Part shown: positions 15,295-22,723 of the stretch, piece by piece
Layout: each line of letters starts with the position of its first letter
Numbering within the stretch: position 1 is the stretch's first letter
From: Clostridia bacterium
GTDB lineage: Bacteria; Bacillota; DTU025
Direction: 5' to 3'
DNA: 32,247 nt
Assembly: GCA_034926675.1 (NCBI GenBank)
Contig: JAYFQW010000079.1
Coordinates: forward strand, 1 to 32,247
The notes under the pieces: generated by a model
What the model was told of the DNA's origin: nothing
Database searches by the model: none
Seen by the model: only the letters and a program-made list of their open reading frames with translations
Program-made: the position numbers and the translations under genes

Positions 15295-16585
15295 CTATGT
15301 TCAGGTGCACGTGAAGGCGGGCGACGGGGGTTCTGGCGCCATCGCGTTCAGGCGCGAGAAGTACGTCCCTCGGGGGGGACCGGCCGGAGGCAACGGCGGC
15401 CGCGGAGGAAGCATCATCGCGCTGGCCGATGATGCACTCCGTACTCTGGTGGATTTCAGGTATCAGAAGCACCTGAAGGCCGATGCGGGAGCAAACGGAG
15501 GGACGAGCGACAAGAGCGGTTTGGATGGAAGGGACCTCATTGTCCGAGTGCCTGTTGGAACGGTCATAAAGGATGCGGCCACAGGAGAGGCCATCGCCGA
15601 CATGGTGGCTGCCGGGCGGCGCGTATATCTGGCGCGGGGAGGATCAGGTGGGCGCGGCAACGCGCAGTTCGCGACCCCCGTGAGAAGAGCTCCTAGGTTC
15701 GCCGAGAAAGGCGAGCTTGGCGAGGAACGTGAGGTGATCCTCGAACTCAGAATCCTTGCCGATGTGGGATTGATCGGGTTCCCGAATGCAGGCAAGTCCA
15801 CCCTTCTGTCACGCATATCGTCTGCGCGGCCCAAGATCGCTGACTACCCATTTACTACACTCTCTCCAGTCTTGGGTGTAGTGGAAGCGGGAGGCGATAG
15901 TTTCGTGGCTGCAGATATCCCTGGGTTGATTGAGGGCGCTTCGCAAGGCGTTGGGCTTGGACACGAGTTCCTGAGGCATGTCATGAGGACACGCCTTCTC
16001 GTCCATGTGGTTGACGTATCGGATTTCTCAGGGCGCGACCCGTTGTCGGACTACCACATCATCAGGCGGGAGATCCGGCTGTACAATGCGGACCTCGAAT
16101 CGAGGCCCGAGATTGTGGCGGCAAACAAAGTGGATATGCCCGGAGCGCGTGAGCGTGCGGATGCTCTATCCCAGGCCCTGGCAGCCCAGGGGGTTCCCGT
16201 GTTCGGCATATCCGCGGTTACTGGCGAAGGCGTGGAGCTTCTCCTGTATGCAGTGGCTGCCGCGCTTGCGAAGATGCCGAAACCCGAAGCGGAGCCAGCC
16301 AGCACTGAGGAACCCAAACGGTATACTGTGCGTGGGCCGCGCCTGCGTGATGTCGCCATAGCAAGGGATCACGGCGTGTTCGTCCTGTCTGGAGAGGGAG
16401 TTGAACACCTGTGCCAGCGGACTGACCTCGAAAACGAGGAGTCACTGAAGCGATTCTACGGGATGCTCACACGGGCCGGCGTGATCGATGCCCTGCGCGA
16501 AGCGGGGATGGAAGAAGGCGACACGGTCCGAATTGGCGACATCGAGTTCGAGTTCGTGTTGTCGTACTCGGCGATGCGAGATTGA
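15284..16585 (+). CDS. obgE: GTPase Obg/CgtA
   Basis: This is a 433-residue Obg GTPase. The glycine-rich Obg fold occupies about residues 1-158 (KAGDGGSGAIAFRREKYVPR, GGPAGGNGGRGG). The G domain follows with P-loop GFPNAGKSTLL (about 165), DIPGLIEGA, NKVD and a G5 ISAV. A C-terminal OCT domain ends the protein. Obg acts in 50S ribosome assembly and stress/sporulation signalling. ATG 15284 (MFVDYVQVHVKAG) matches the family N-terminus; GTG 15278 is an in-frame alternative closer to the AAGGAG site. It overlaps the spo0B-like gene by 11 bp and leads the obgE-nadD-RRM group. Confidence 0.97.
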   Translation: MFVDYVQVHVKAGDGGSGAIAFRREKYVPRGGPAGGNGGRGGSIIALADDALRTLVDFRYQKHLKADAGANGGTSDKSGLDGRDLIVRVPVGTVIKDAATGEAIADMVAAGRRVYLARGGSGGRGNAQFATPVRRAPRFAEKGELGEEREVILELRILADVGLIGFPNAGKSTLLSRISSARPKIADYPFTTLSPVLGVVEAGGDSFVAADIPGLIEGASQGVGLGHEFLRHVMRTRLLVHVVDVSDFSGRDPLSDYHIIRREIRLYNADLESRPEIVAANKVDMPGARERADALSQALAAQGVPVFGISAVTGEGVELLLYAVAAALAKMPKPEAEPASTEEPKRYTVRGPRLRDVAIARDHGVFVLSGEGVEHLCQRTDLENEESLKRFYGMLTRAGVIDALREAGMEEGDTVRIGDIEFEFVLSYSAMRD

Positions 16586-16603
16586 TCGGAACGGTGGGTT
16601 CAC

Positions 16604-17206
16604 ATGCAACGTATCGCGATAATGGGCGGGACCTTCGACCCCATTCACTACGGGCATCTAGTCGCTGCTGAGGAGGCGGCTTACCGGTTCTCCCTGGATC
16701 GTGTGGTGTTTGTTCCATCAGGCAGGCCTCCGCATAAGATGGGACAGACGATTACTCCTCCTGCAGAGCGCTATATGATGACCTTGCTTGCCACGATGAC
16801 GAACCCCCATTTCGAGGTGTCGTCTGTTGAGATCGATAGGCCCGGCCCATCATATGCGGTGGACACTGTGAGGGAGTTCAGGGATCGCTATGGCGCCGAA
16901 ATCGCCCTCTACTTTATCACAGGCGCCGACGCTATTATCGAGATGTCCGGGTGGAAGGACGCGTCATCGCTCATCCAGATGTGCGATTTTGTGGCCGCAA
17001 GCCGACCCGGCTACGCAATCCAAGTGGATCGAATTGAGGAAATCTTTGGTCATTACTCTGGGAAGGTGCATTTCTTCGAGGTCCCGGCATTGGCGATTTC
17101 CTCAACCGATATCAGAGCGAGAGTTCGAGCTGGCCAGCCAGTACGGTATCTTCTGCCGGACAATGTGATTGGCTACATTCAGAAAGCTGGCCTTTATCAG
17201 GCATGA
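16604..17206 (+). CDS. nadD: Nicotinate-nucleotide adenylyltransferase
   Basis: The 200-residue protein has the nucleotidyltransferase signature GGTFDPIHYGH near the N-terminus (HxxH within residues 15-18) and the C-terminal ISSTDIR motif that binds ATP. NadD joins ATP to nicotinate mononucleotide, a shared late step of NAD synthesis. The middle segment ITGADAIIEMSGWKDASSL is characteristic of NadD rather than CoaD. It follows obgE by 18 bp with a GGTGGG ribosome binding site and lies next to yqeK as in many Bacillota. Confidence 0.97.
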   Translation: MQRIAIMGGTFDPIHYGHLVAAEEAAYRFSLDRVVFVPSGRPPHKMGQTITPPAERYMMTLLATMTNPHFEVSSVEIDRPGPSYAVDTVREFRDRYGAEIALYFITGADAIIEMSGWKDASSLIQMCDFVAASRPGYAIQVDRIEEIFGHYSGKVHFFEVPALAISSTDIRARVRAGQPVRYLLPDNVIGYIQKAGLYQA

Positions 17207-17271
17207 GGTGGACTGACGAATACATCGGCGTTCGTCGCGGAACAATAGAAGCGCCTAAGCGAGGTGCAAGC

Positions 17272-17529
17272 ATGAGCAAGACTCTCTATGTGGGCAATCT
17301 GCCGTGGGCGATCACCGATGATCAGTTGGAGCAGGTCTTTTCTCCTTTCACGGAGGTCGTGGCGAGCCGAGTCATCACCGACCGCGAGACGGGAAGGTCC
17401 AGGGGATTCGGTTTCGTTGAAGTGTCGACCGAAGATGTGGATCCCATAATCCGGTCGGTGAACGGCACCGTAGTCGGTGGAAGGGAGATCACGGTGAACG
17501 AGGCCAAGGAAAGGCAGACCCGAATGTAG
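17272..17529 (+). CDS. RRM-domain RNA-binding protein
   Basis: The 85-residue protein is essentially one RNA recognition motif. RNP2 is LYVGNL at residues 4-9 and RNP1 is RGFGFVEV around residues 44-51, with the usual beta-alpha-beta spacing. Such single-RRM proteins are known from cyanobacteria and scattered other bacteria and bind single-stranded RNA, often in cold or stress adaptation. ATG 17272 follows GCGAGGTG; the frame extends upstream, but MSKTLYVGNLPW is the family N-terminus. It sits between nadD and yqeK, which is not the usual neighbour, and a hairpin separates it from yqeK. Confidence 0.9.
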   Translation: MSKTLYVGNLPWAITDDQLEQVFSPFTEVVASRVITDRETGRSRGFGFVEVSTEDVDPIIRSVNGTVVGGREITVNEAKERQTRM

Positions 17530-17560
17530 CGCAAGAGCGCATTCGAGGGCATGTCGAAGG

Positions 17561-17605
17561 ACATCGTCCCCTGGGTTGGTGCCCCCGGGGACGATGTGCT
17601 ATTAT
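17561..17605 (+). promoter_or_regulatory. Long hairpin with overlapping candidate promoter before yqeK
   Basis: ACATCGTCCCC (17561-17571) pairs perfectly with GGGGACGATGT (17587-17597) around a 15-base loop, 30 bp after the RRM gene. It has no T-run, so termination is uncertain. A possible promoter overlaps it: TTGGTG (17576-17581), 18-base spacer, TATTAT (17600-17605). Confidence 0.45.
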
Positions 17606-17641
17606 ATGGGCAGGCGATGCGAAGGCGGGTGGCGCCAAAGG

Positions 17642-18259
17642 ATGGACGAGGTCTCGCTAGCGAAGATGAGGGCTCAGTTGGCGAAGGCGCTGAGACCGCG
17701 AAGGTACGTGCATTCAGTAGGGGTGGAACAGGAGGCGAGGCGGCTCGCCAGCAGGTTTGGCGCAGATGCCGAGCTATGTGCAACAGCTGGGCTGCTTCAC
17801 GACTGTGCGCGTGACATACCAGGCCATCAGCTGGTGGAGATCGTCTCGCAGCATGATGAGGGGTGCGTTAGCGACACACTTCTGCGCAATCCAGTGCTTC
17901 TGCATGGCCTCGTCGGGGCCATTCTCGCCAAGGAGAAGTATGGGATAGACGATGAGCGAGTTCTGCGGGCGATACGCCTCCACACGATGGGTGCGCCTGA
18001 TATGACGCCAGAGGACAAGGTAGTGTGCCTTGCGGACTACACAGAACCAGGTCGCGATTTCCCAGGGGTGGAGGGAATCCGGGCGTGTGCTGAACGCAGC
18101 CTCGATCTGGCGCTTCTGGCCGCTTTCGACTCCACCATCAAGCATCTGATCGATTCTGGATACGAAATCGAAGCAGCGACGGTGGCTGCGCGTAATGGGA
18201 TACTGCGCGGCCTTGAAAACAGTACGGGGGTTGGTGATAGATCTGCACTCCAGCAATGA
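17642..18259 (+). CDS. yqeK: YqeK-type HD-domain hydrolase (Ap4A hydrolase family)
   Basis: The 205-residue protein has the HD-domain order: His in RYVHSVGVEQEA, the HD pair in GLLHDCAR, a His in LLHGLVG and the Asp in LADYTEPGR, with RAIRLHT before it. YqeK proteins are symmetric Ap4A hydrolases that bind a metal centre through these residues. The short distance between nadD and rsfS is the standard setting. ATG 17642 (MDEVSLAKMRAQL) was chosen because it gives the family N-terminus; the frame is open 66 bp further upstream, through the hairpin. Confidence 0.9.
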   Translation: MDEVSLAKMRAQLAKALRPRRYVHSVGVEQEARRLASRFGADAELCATAGLLHDCARDIPGHQLVEIVSQHDEGCVSDTLLRNPVLLHGLVGAILAKEKYGIDDERVLRAIRLHTMGAPDMTPEDKVVCLADYTEPGRDFPGVEGIRACAERSLDLALLAAFDSTIKHLIDSGYEIEAATVAARNGILRGLENSTGVGDRSALQQ

Positions 18260-18638
18260 AAGGGTATTCCGTGAGCTGCCGGCCCTTGGCGTCGCAAGAG
18301 TCGCCGCCGCTTGCGCTCTTGAGAAGAAGGCGCTGGACGTGGTCATCATGGATTTGTCGAGCGTCTCCTTCATGGCCGATTACTTCGTGGTATGCACCGT
18401 CAACACGGATACGCACGCGCGTGCCGTTAGGGAGGAGATCTCCGAGCGCCTTGAGGGGGTAGGCCTTTCTCCGCGCAAGCGCGATGGGTCTGACTCATCT
18501 GGATGGATCGTAATGGACTGGGGCGACCTCATCGTTCACATCTTCCGCGGTAGCGAAAGGCAGTTCTATGATCTGGAAGGCCTGTGGGGAGATGCGCCTC
18601 GGGAACGGGTCACAGACCCGGGCAGTGATCCAGCATAG
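18234..18638 (+). CDS. rsfS: Ribosomal silencing factor RsfS
   Basis: The core KKALDVVIMDLSSVSFMADY-FVVCTVNT...HARAVREEI and the SSGWIVMDWGDLIVHIF segment are diagnostic of RsfS (DUF143), which binds ribosomal protein uL14 and blocks 30S-50S joining when nutrients fall. With GTG 18234 it has about 134 residues; TTG 18231, TTG 18213 and ATG 18195 are in-frame alternatives and no start has a good ribosome binding site, so the N-terminus is uncertain. The start overlaps the end of yqeK by about 26 bp, implying translational coupling. Confidence 0.92.
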   Translation: MIDLHSSNERVFRELPALGVARVAAACALEKKALDVVIMDLSSVSFMADYFVVCTVNTDTHARAVREEISERLEGVGLSPRKRDGSDSSGWIVMDWGDLIVHIFRGSERQFYDLEGLWGDAPRERVTDPGSDPA

Positions 18639-18656
18639 CAATGGGCCAAGTTGCTG

Positions 18657-18685
18657 TTGACTTAGTCGGCTGCGGCAGGTATAAT
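18657..18685 (+). promoter_or_regulatory. Strong sigma-A-type promoter of the leuS leader
   Basis: TTGACT (18657-18662), 17-base spacer, TATAAT (18680-18685). Transcription should begin near 18692, just before the T-box leader and its embedded tRNA-Ala. Confidence 0.9.
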
Positions 18686-18882
18686 CATGACGTTGTTGAA
18701 AACTCATGCGGGAAACGCGATGAAGAGGAGCAGTAGGTTCCGGAGCGGCCGAAGAGAGCCGGGAACGGTGGGATCCGGCGGTTGCATCGAGCCGAACTCG
18801 CCTTGGAGCGGCGCGGGCGAAATCGTTGTAGTCCGCGACGGGCGGCGCCGTTAGCCGCGAAGAGCCACCGTGGTGTTAACGT

Positions 18883-18958
<76 letters not shown>

Positions 18959-19023
18959 TTTCTTTGTCCCTGGCATCGGTCGGGCCACGGTCGATCATAG
19001 GGTGGTACCGCGAGAATGTCCTC

Positions 19024-19055
19024 GCCCCTAACAGCTGAGCTGTTGGGGGCTTTTT
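19024..19055 (+). terminator. Intrinsic terminator of the leuS T-box
   Basis: GCCCCTAACAG pairs with CTGTTGGGGGC (11 bp including one G-T) around a 5-base loop, followed by TTTTT. Its 5' strand shares CGCCCCT with the antiterminator, giving the mutually exclusive fold expected of a T-box switch. Confidence 0.93.
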
Positions 19056-19117
19056 GATTGTGTGGGCCGATTGTCGCGAGGTCTGCTGCTATTGTGTTCA
19101 AAGAGGGGAGGAGCGAG

Positions 19118-21631
19118 ATGCGCGACAAGTACTTCTTCAAAGATATCGAGACTAGGTGGCAGAGGCAGTGGGAGAAGGATGGACTGTACCGTACGAAGGA
19201 TGAGCCTGGCAGGCAGAAGTTCTACCAGCTTGAAATGTTTCCTTACCCGTCCGGAAGGATTCACATGGGACATGTCCGCAACTACTCCATAGGGGACGTC
19301 ATGGCAAGGTTCCATAGGATGAAAGGCTGGAACGTGCTGCATCCGATGGGGTGGGATTCGTTCGGACTCCCAGCGGAAAACGCGGCCATCAAGCATGGCG
19401 CGGATCCTGCAACCTGGACATGGGACAACATGGGGCACATGAGGGAGCAACTCAAGCGCCTTGCCTTCAGCTATGATTGGGACCGCGAGGTGGCGTCATG
19501 CGCTCCGGACTACTACAGGTGGACTCAGTGGCTGTTCCTTCAGCTGTTCCGGAACGGGCTCGCCTACAGGAAGACTCAGAAGGTGAACTGGTGCCCGTCG
19601 TGTGCGACAGTCCTCGCCAATGAGCAGGTTGTCGGTGGGAGATGCGAGCGGTGCGACGCTCATGTAGGCAAGCGCTCTTTGGAGCAGTGGTTCTTGGCAA
19701 TCACGAAATACGCGGACAGGCTTCTTGCCAATCTCGACACTCTGACCGGATGGCCTGACAAGGTCAAGACGATGCAGAGAAACTGGATTGGTCGAAGTGA
19801 GGGAATCGATCTCGACTTCACCGTTCCGGGAAGCGGGGCGCCGCTAACCGTCTTCACCACGAGGCACGATACGGTGTATGGTGTGACCTATCTGGTCATC
19901 GCGGCTGAACATCCAGCTGTGGAGGAACTGGTGAGCGGAAGGCCGAATGAGGCCGAACTGCGGCAGTTCGTGGCGGATGTGATCTCCGAGGACGACATGG
20001 TTCGCATTGCGGAAGACACCGAGAAGGCCGGGATGTTCACAGGCCGCTGCGCGGTGAACCCGGTTACGGGCGAGAGAGTGCCGATATGGATAGGCAACTA
20101 CGTCCTGATGGAGTATGGAACCGGCGCGGTCATGGGCGTGCCCGCCCACGACCAGAGGGATTTCGAGTTCGCTCGGAAATACGGGCTGCCAGTGAAGGTC
20201 GTCATAAACCCGGTAGGCGCCGAGCTTGATCCCGCCACAATGGAATTCCCATATTCAGAAGACGGAGTGCAGGCGAACTCGGGGGAATTCGATGGGATGA
20301 CTTCGGCATCTGCGCGTGCCGCCATCGCCTCTCACATGGAGTCGGCGGGCATAGGCAGACCATCCGTTCACTATAGGCTCCGCGACTGGTTGATCTCGCG
20401 CCAGCGGTTCTGGGGCGCTCCGATCCCCATCGTATACTGCGCGAAGTGCGGAGAGGTCCCAGTCCCCGATGAGGCCCTGCCTGTCCTCCTGCCGGAGAAG
20501 GCAAGATTCATGTCGACCGGGAAATCTCCTTTGATCGACTGCCCGGAATTCGTGAACACTACCTGCCCATCCTGCGGTGGGCCGGCGAGGCGCGAGACTG
20601 ACACCATGGATACCTTTGTCTGTTCGTCATGGTACTTCCTCAGATACATCTCTCCGAAACTGGACACTGCGCCATGGGACCGTGCCGAAGCCGACTACTG
20701 GATGCCAGTCGACCAGTACATCGGAGGCGTGGAACACGCGATCATGCACCTGATGTACGCAAGGTTCTTCACCATGGCAATGCATGACTTGGGCCTTGTG
20801 GGAGTGGATGAGCCCTTCAGGAACCTCCTGACTCAGGGGATGGTGCTCTTGGATGGGACTAAGATGTCGAAATCCAAGGGCAATATCGTAGACCCTGATG
20901 AGATAGTCTCCAAGTACGGTGCGGACACAGCCCGTCTGTTCGTGCTGTTCGCCGCGCCGCCAGAGCGCGATCTGGAGTGGAACAACGAAGGCGTGGAGGG
21001 CTGCTCCAGGTTCCTGCAGCGAGTTTGGAGGCTGGTCTACCAGTATTCTGGGGCGGCTTTCAGGAGAGGGCGCGCAGTGGCCGAGGGCGCTCCAGTTCAG
21101 CGAGGCACTGGATCACATATTGGGGCTGAAGCCGCTGCAGTGCGGCGGGCAGCTCATGGGGCCTTGAAGAAGGTCACCGAGGACATCGAGATCAGGTGCA
21201 CCTACAACACCGCGATAGCAGGCATAATGGAATTCGTCAACTCGCTCTATGAGTTGAGAGATACAGCTATGCGCGATGCCGAGGGTGTTGAGGCGATGTC
21301 GGAGGCTGTGGAGTATCTGATCATCATGCTCGCGCCGTTCGCGCCGCACATCGCGGAGGAGCTGTGGCATGAGACTGGGCATTCTGGGAGTGTGCATCGG
21401 GTTGCCTGGCCAAAGTATGACCAGAGCGCCCTCGATGTGGACGCAGTCGAGATTGCGGTCCAGGTGAACGGGAAGCTTCGCGACAGGATAACGATCCCTG
21501 TGGGAGCGACTCAGGAGGAGGCATTCGCTGCTGCACTCCTGAGTGACAAGGTCGCCGCGGCGATTGGCAACGCCCCAGTTAAGAAGACAATACTGATTCC
21601 GAAGAAGCTGCTCAGTGTGGTTACAGGCTAG
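19118..21631 (+). CDS. leuS: Leucyl-tRNA synthetase
   Basis: The 837-residue class Ia synthetase attaches leucine to tRNA-Leu. It has the HIGH motif as HMGH (49-52), the connective-peptide editing domain and KMSKS (582-586). The editing domain has TTRHDT where most bacterial enzymes have TTRPDT (His250), and the conserved Asp in GVPAHDQRD. Zinc-binding CPSC...CERC pairs are present (CPSCATV, CERCDAH), and CAKC/CPSC in the leucine-specific region. ATG 19118 follows GGGGAGGAG, making the upstream 20 codons of the open frame unlikely. Expression is controlled by the T-box leader just upstream. Confidence 0.98.
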   Translation: MRDKYFFKDIETRWQRQWEKDGLYRTKDEPGRQKFYQLEMFPYPSGRIHMGHVRNYSIGDVMARFHRMKGWNVLHPMGWDSFGLPAENAAIKHGADPATWTWDNMGHMREQLKRLAFSYDWDREVASCAPDYYRWTQWLFLQLFRNGLAYRKTQKVNWCPSCATVLANEQVVGGRCERCDAHVGKRSLEQWFLAITKYADRLLANLDTLTGWPDKVKTMQRNWIGRSEGIDLDFTVPGSGAPLTVFTTRHDTVYGVTYLVIAAEHPAVEELVSGRPNEAELRQFVADVISEDDMVRIAEDTEKAGMFTGRCAVNPVTGERVPIWIGNYVLMEYGTGAVMGVPAHDQRDFEFARKYGLPVKVVINPVGAELDPATMEFPYSEDGVQANSGEFDGMTSASARAAIASHMESAGIGRPSVHYRLRDWLISRQRFWGAPIPIVYCAKCGEVPVPDEALPVLLPEKARFMSTGKSPLIDCPEFVNTTCPSCGGPARRETDTMDTFVCSSWYFLRYISPKLDTAPWDRAEADYWMPVDQYIGGVEHAIMHLMYARFFTMAMHDLGLVGVDEPFRNLLTQGMVLLDGTKMSKSKGNIVDPDEIVSKYGADTARLFVLFAAPPERDLEWNNEGVEGCSRFLQRVWRLVYQYSGAAFRRGRAVAEGAPVQRGTGSHIGAEAAAVRRAAHGALKKVTEDIEIRCTYNTAIAGIMEFVNSLYELRDTAMRDAEGVEAMSEAVEYLIIMLAPFAPHIAEELWHETGHSGSVHRVAWPKYDQSALDVDAVEIAVQVNGKLRDRITIPVGATQEEAFAAALLSDKVAAAIGNAPVKKTILIPKKLLSVVTG

Positions 21632-21655
21632 AGGAACGTGATCTAGGAATTGGGA

Positions 21656-21700
21656 TGATACGCTATGGGCTGCGGCGATGCCGCAGCCCATAGCGTATCA
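21656..21700. terminator. Perfect 21-bp stem with 3-base loop after leuS
   Basis: TGATACGCTATGGGCTGCGG at 21656-21675, plus one more C, is exactly complementary to 21680-21700, with loop GAT. It begins 25 bp after the leuS stop and is followed by GAGAGAGCC, not by a T-run. It may stop transcription or protect the leuS mRNA 3' end, but lacks the U-tract of an intrinsic terminator. Between here and comEA I see no gene. Confidence 0.6.
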
Positions 21701-21865
21701 GAGAGAGCCAGACAGTCCCCTGCGCTTCATGATGGACTGCACACGATGAAAATCACCCCGTGAACTCACCCGTACGCATGAGGCGCGCGGTCAGGCAGTC
21801 GTGCTAAGATTGCGCTGACGGCCCAGATAGCCACCAGAAGCTGGCGCGTCATGGAGGGGTGGCGC

Positions 21866-22723
21866 ATGAACCGCATTGGTGGGCGCAGGCTTGCGATGCT
21901 CCTGGCGGGAGTGACTGTGCTCGGCCTTTGCGGGTCACTCCTCAAGTTGGCGCGCCGGCCCGCGGTGGTGATTGAAGGCGGTCAGGCGGTGGATTCCCCA
22001 GGCGCCTTGGGGGCTGAGTTTTCCAAGTCACTGGCGCCTGGCTCACGTCCTGAGGTTGCGCCCCGGGCGGATCCAACGGCAGATGGCGGAGTGCACGAGG
22101 CAGAGGTGGCTTCGGCGGCCCCTCCCAGTTCTCGTTTGGAGGAGCACGGGAGCGAGCAGGCCAACACGGTCGAGCCTTGCGCTGGTGGACCGGTGGTGCA
22201 CGTGGCGGGTGCGGTGGGGAAGCCGGGGGTGTATCGTCTGTCCGCCGGCGCCAGGGTCGCCGACGCTGTTGCGGCTGCCGGCGGGGGTTTGCCAGCCGCC
22301 AGCATGGACGATATCAATCTGGCTCTGCCGGTGCGCGATGGGGAGCAGATCTTCATCCCTCGCAGGCAAGAGCAGGCCGGCCGAGGCGCCGATGCCCCCC
22401 ACAGCGCTTCGGCGGCGCCTCAGCCCACTCCTTCCGTCATCAACAGGGCCGATCTCTCAAAGACCGCTCCAGATGCTTCTGCTTTCGCCGCAGGGCTTCT
22501 GGTCTCGGCGTCCTCGGATTCGACTTCAAGACTGATCAACATCAACACCGCCTCCGAGGCTGAGTTGGATGCACTTCCCGGAATCGGGCCGGCCATTGCC
22601 GGGCGGATAGTTGAGTACCGTCAGGCCGTTGGCGGGTTTCGATCTGTGGATGATCTCCTGAATGTGTCGGGAATCGGTGAGATCAAGTTTGATAGGATCG
22701 CGCCACTGGTGACAGTCAGATGA
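21866..22723 (+). CDS. comEA: Competence protein ComEA (DNA receptor)
   Basis: The 285-residue protein has one N-terminal membrane anchor (about 9-28), a low-complexity Ala/Pro/Ser-rich linker, an SLBB domain (VVHVAGAVGKPGVYRLSAGA from about residue 110) and a C-terminal helix-hairpin-helix pair (LININTASEAELDALPGIGP from about 223). ComEA binds incoming double-stranded DNA outside the cell membrane. ATG 21866 has GGAGGGG 6 bases upstream; ATG 21851 is itself part of that ribosome binding site. It overlaps comEC by 4 bp. A second low-complexity linker separates SLBB and HhH. Confidence 0.93.
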   Translation: MNRIGGRRLAMLLAGVTVLGLCGSLLKLARRPAVVIEGGQAVDSPGALGAEFSKSLAPGSRPEVAPRADPTADGGVHEAEVASAAPPSSRLEEHGSEQANTVEPCAGGPVVHVAGAVGKPGVYRLSAGARVADAVAAAGGGLPAASMDDINLALPVRDGEQIFIPRRQEQAGRGADAPHSASAAPQPTPSVINRADLSKTAPDASAFAAGLLVSASSDSTSRLININTASEAELDALPGIGPAIAGRIVEYRQAVGGFRSVDDLLNVSGIGEIKFDRIAPLVTVR

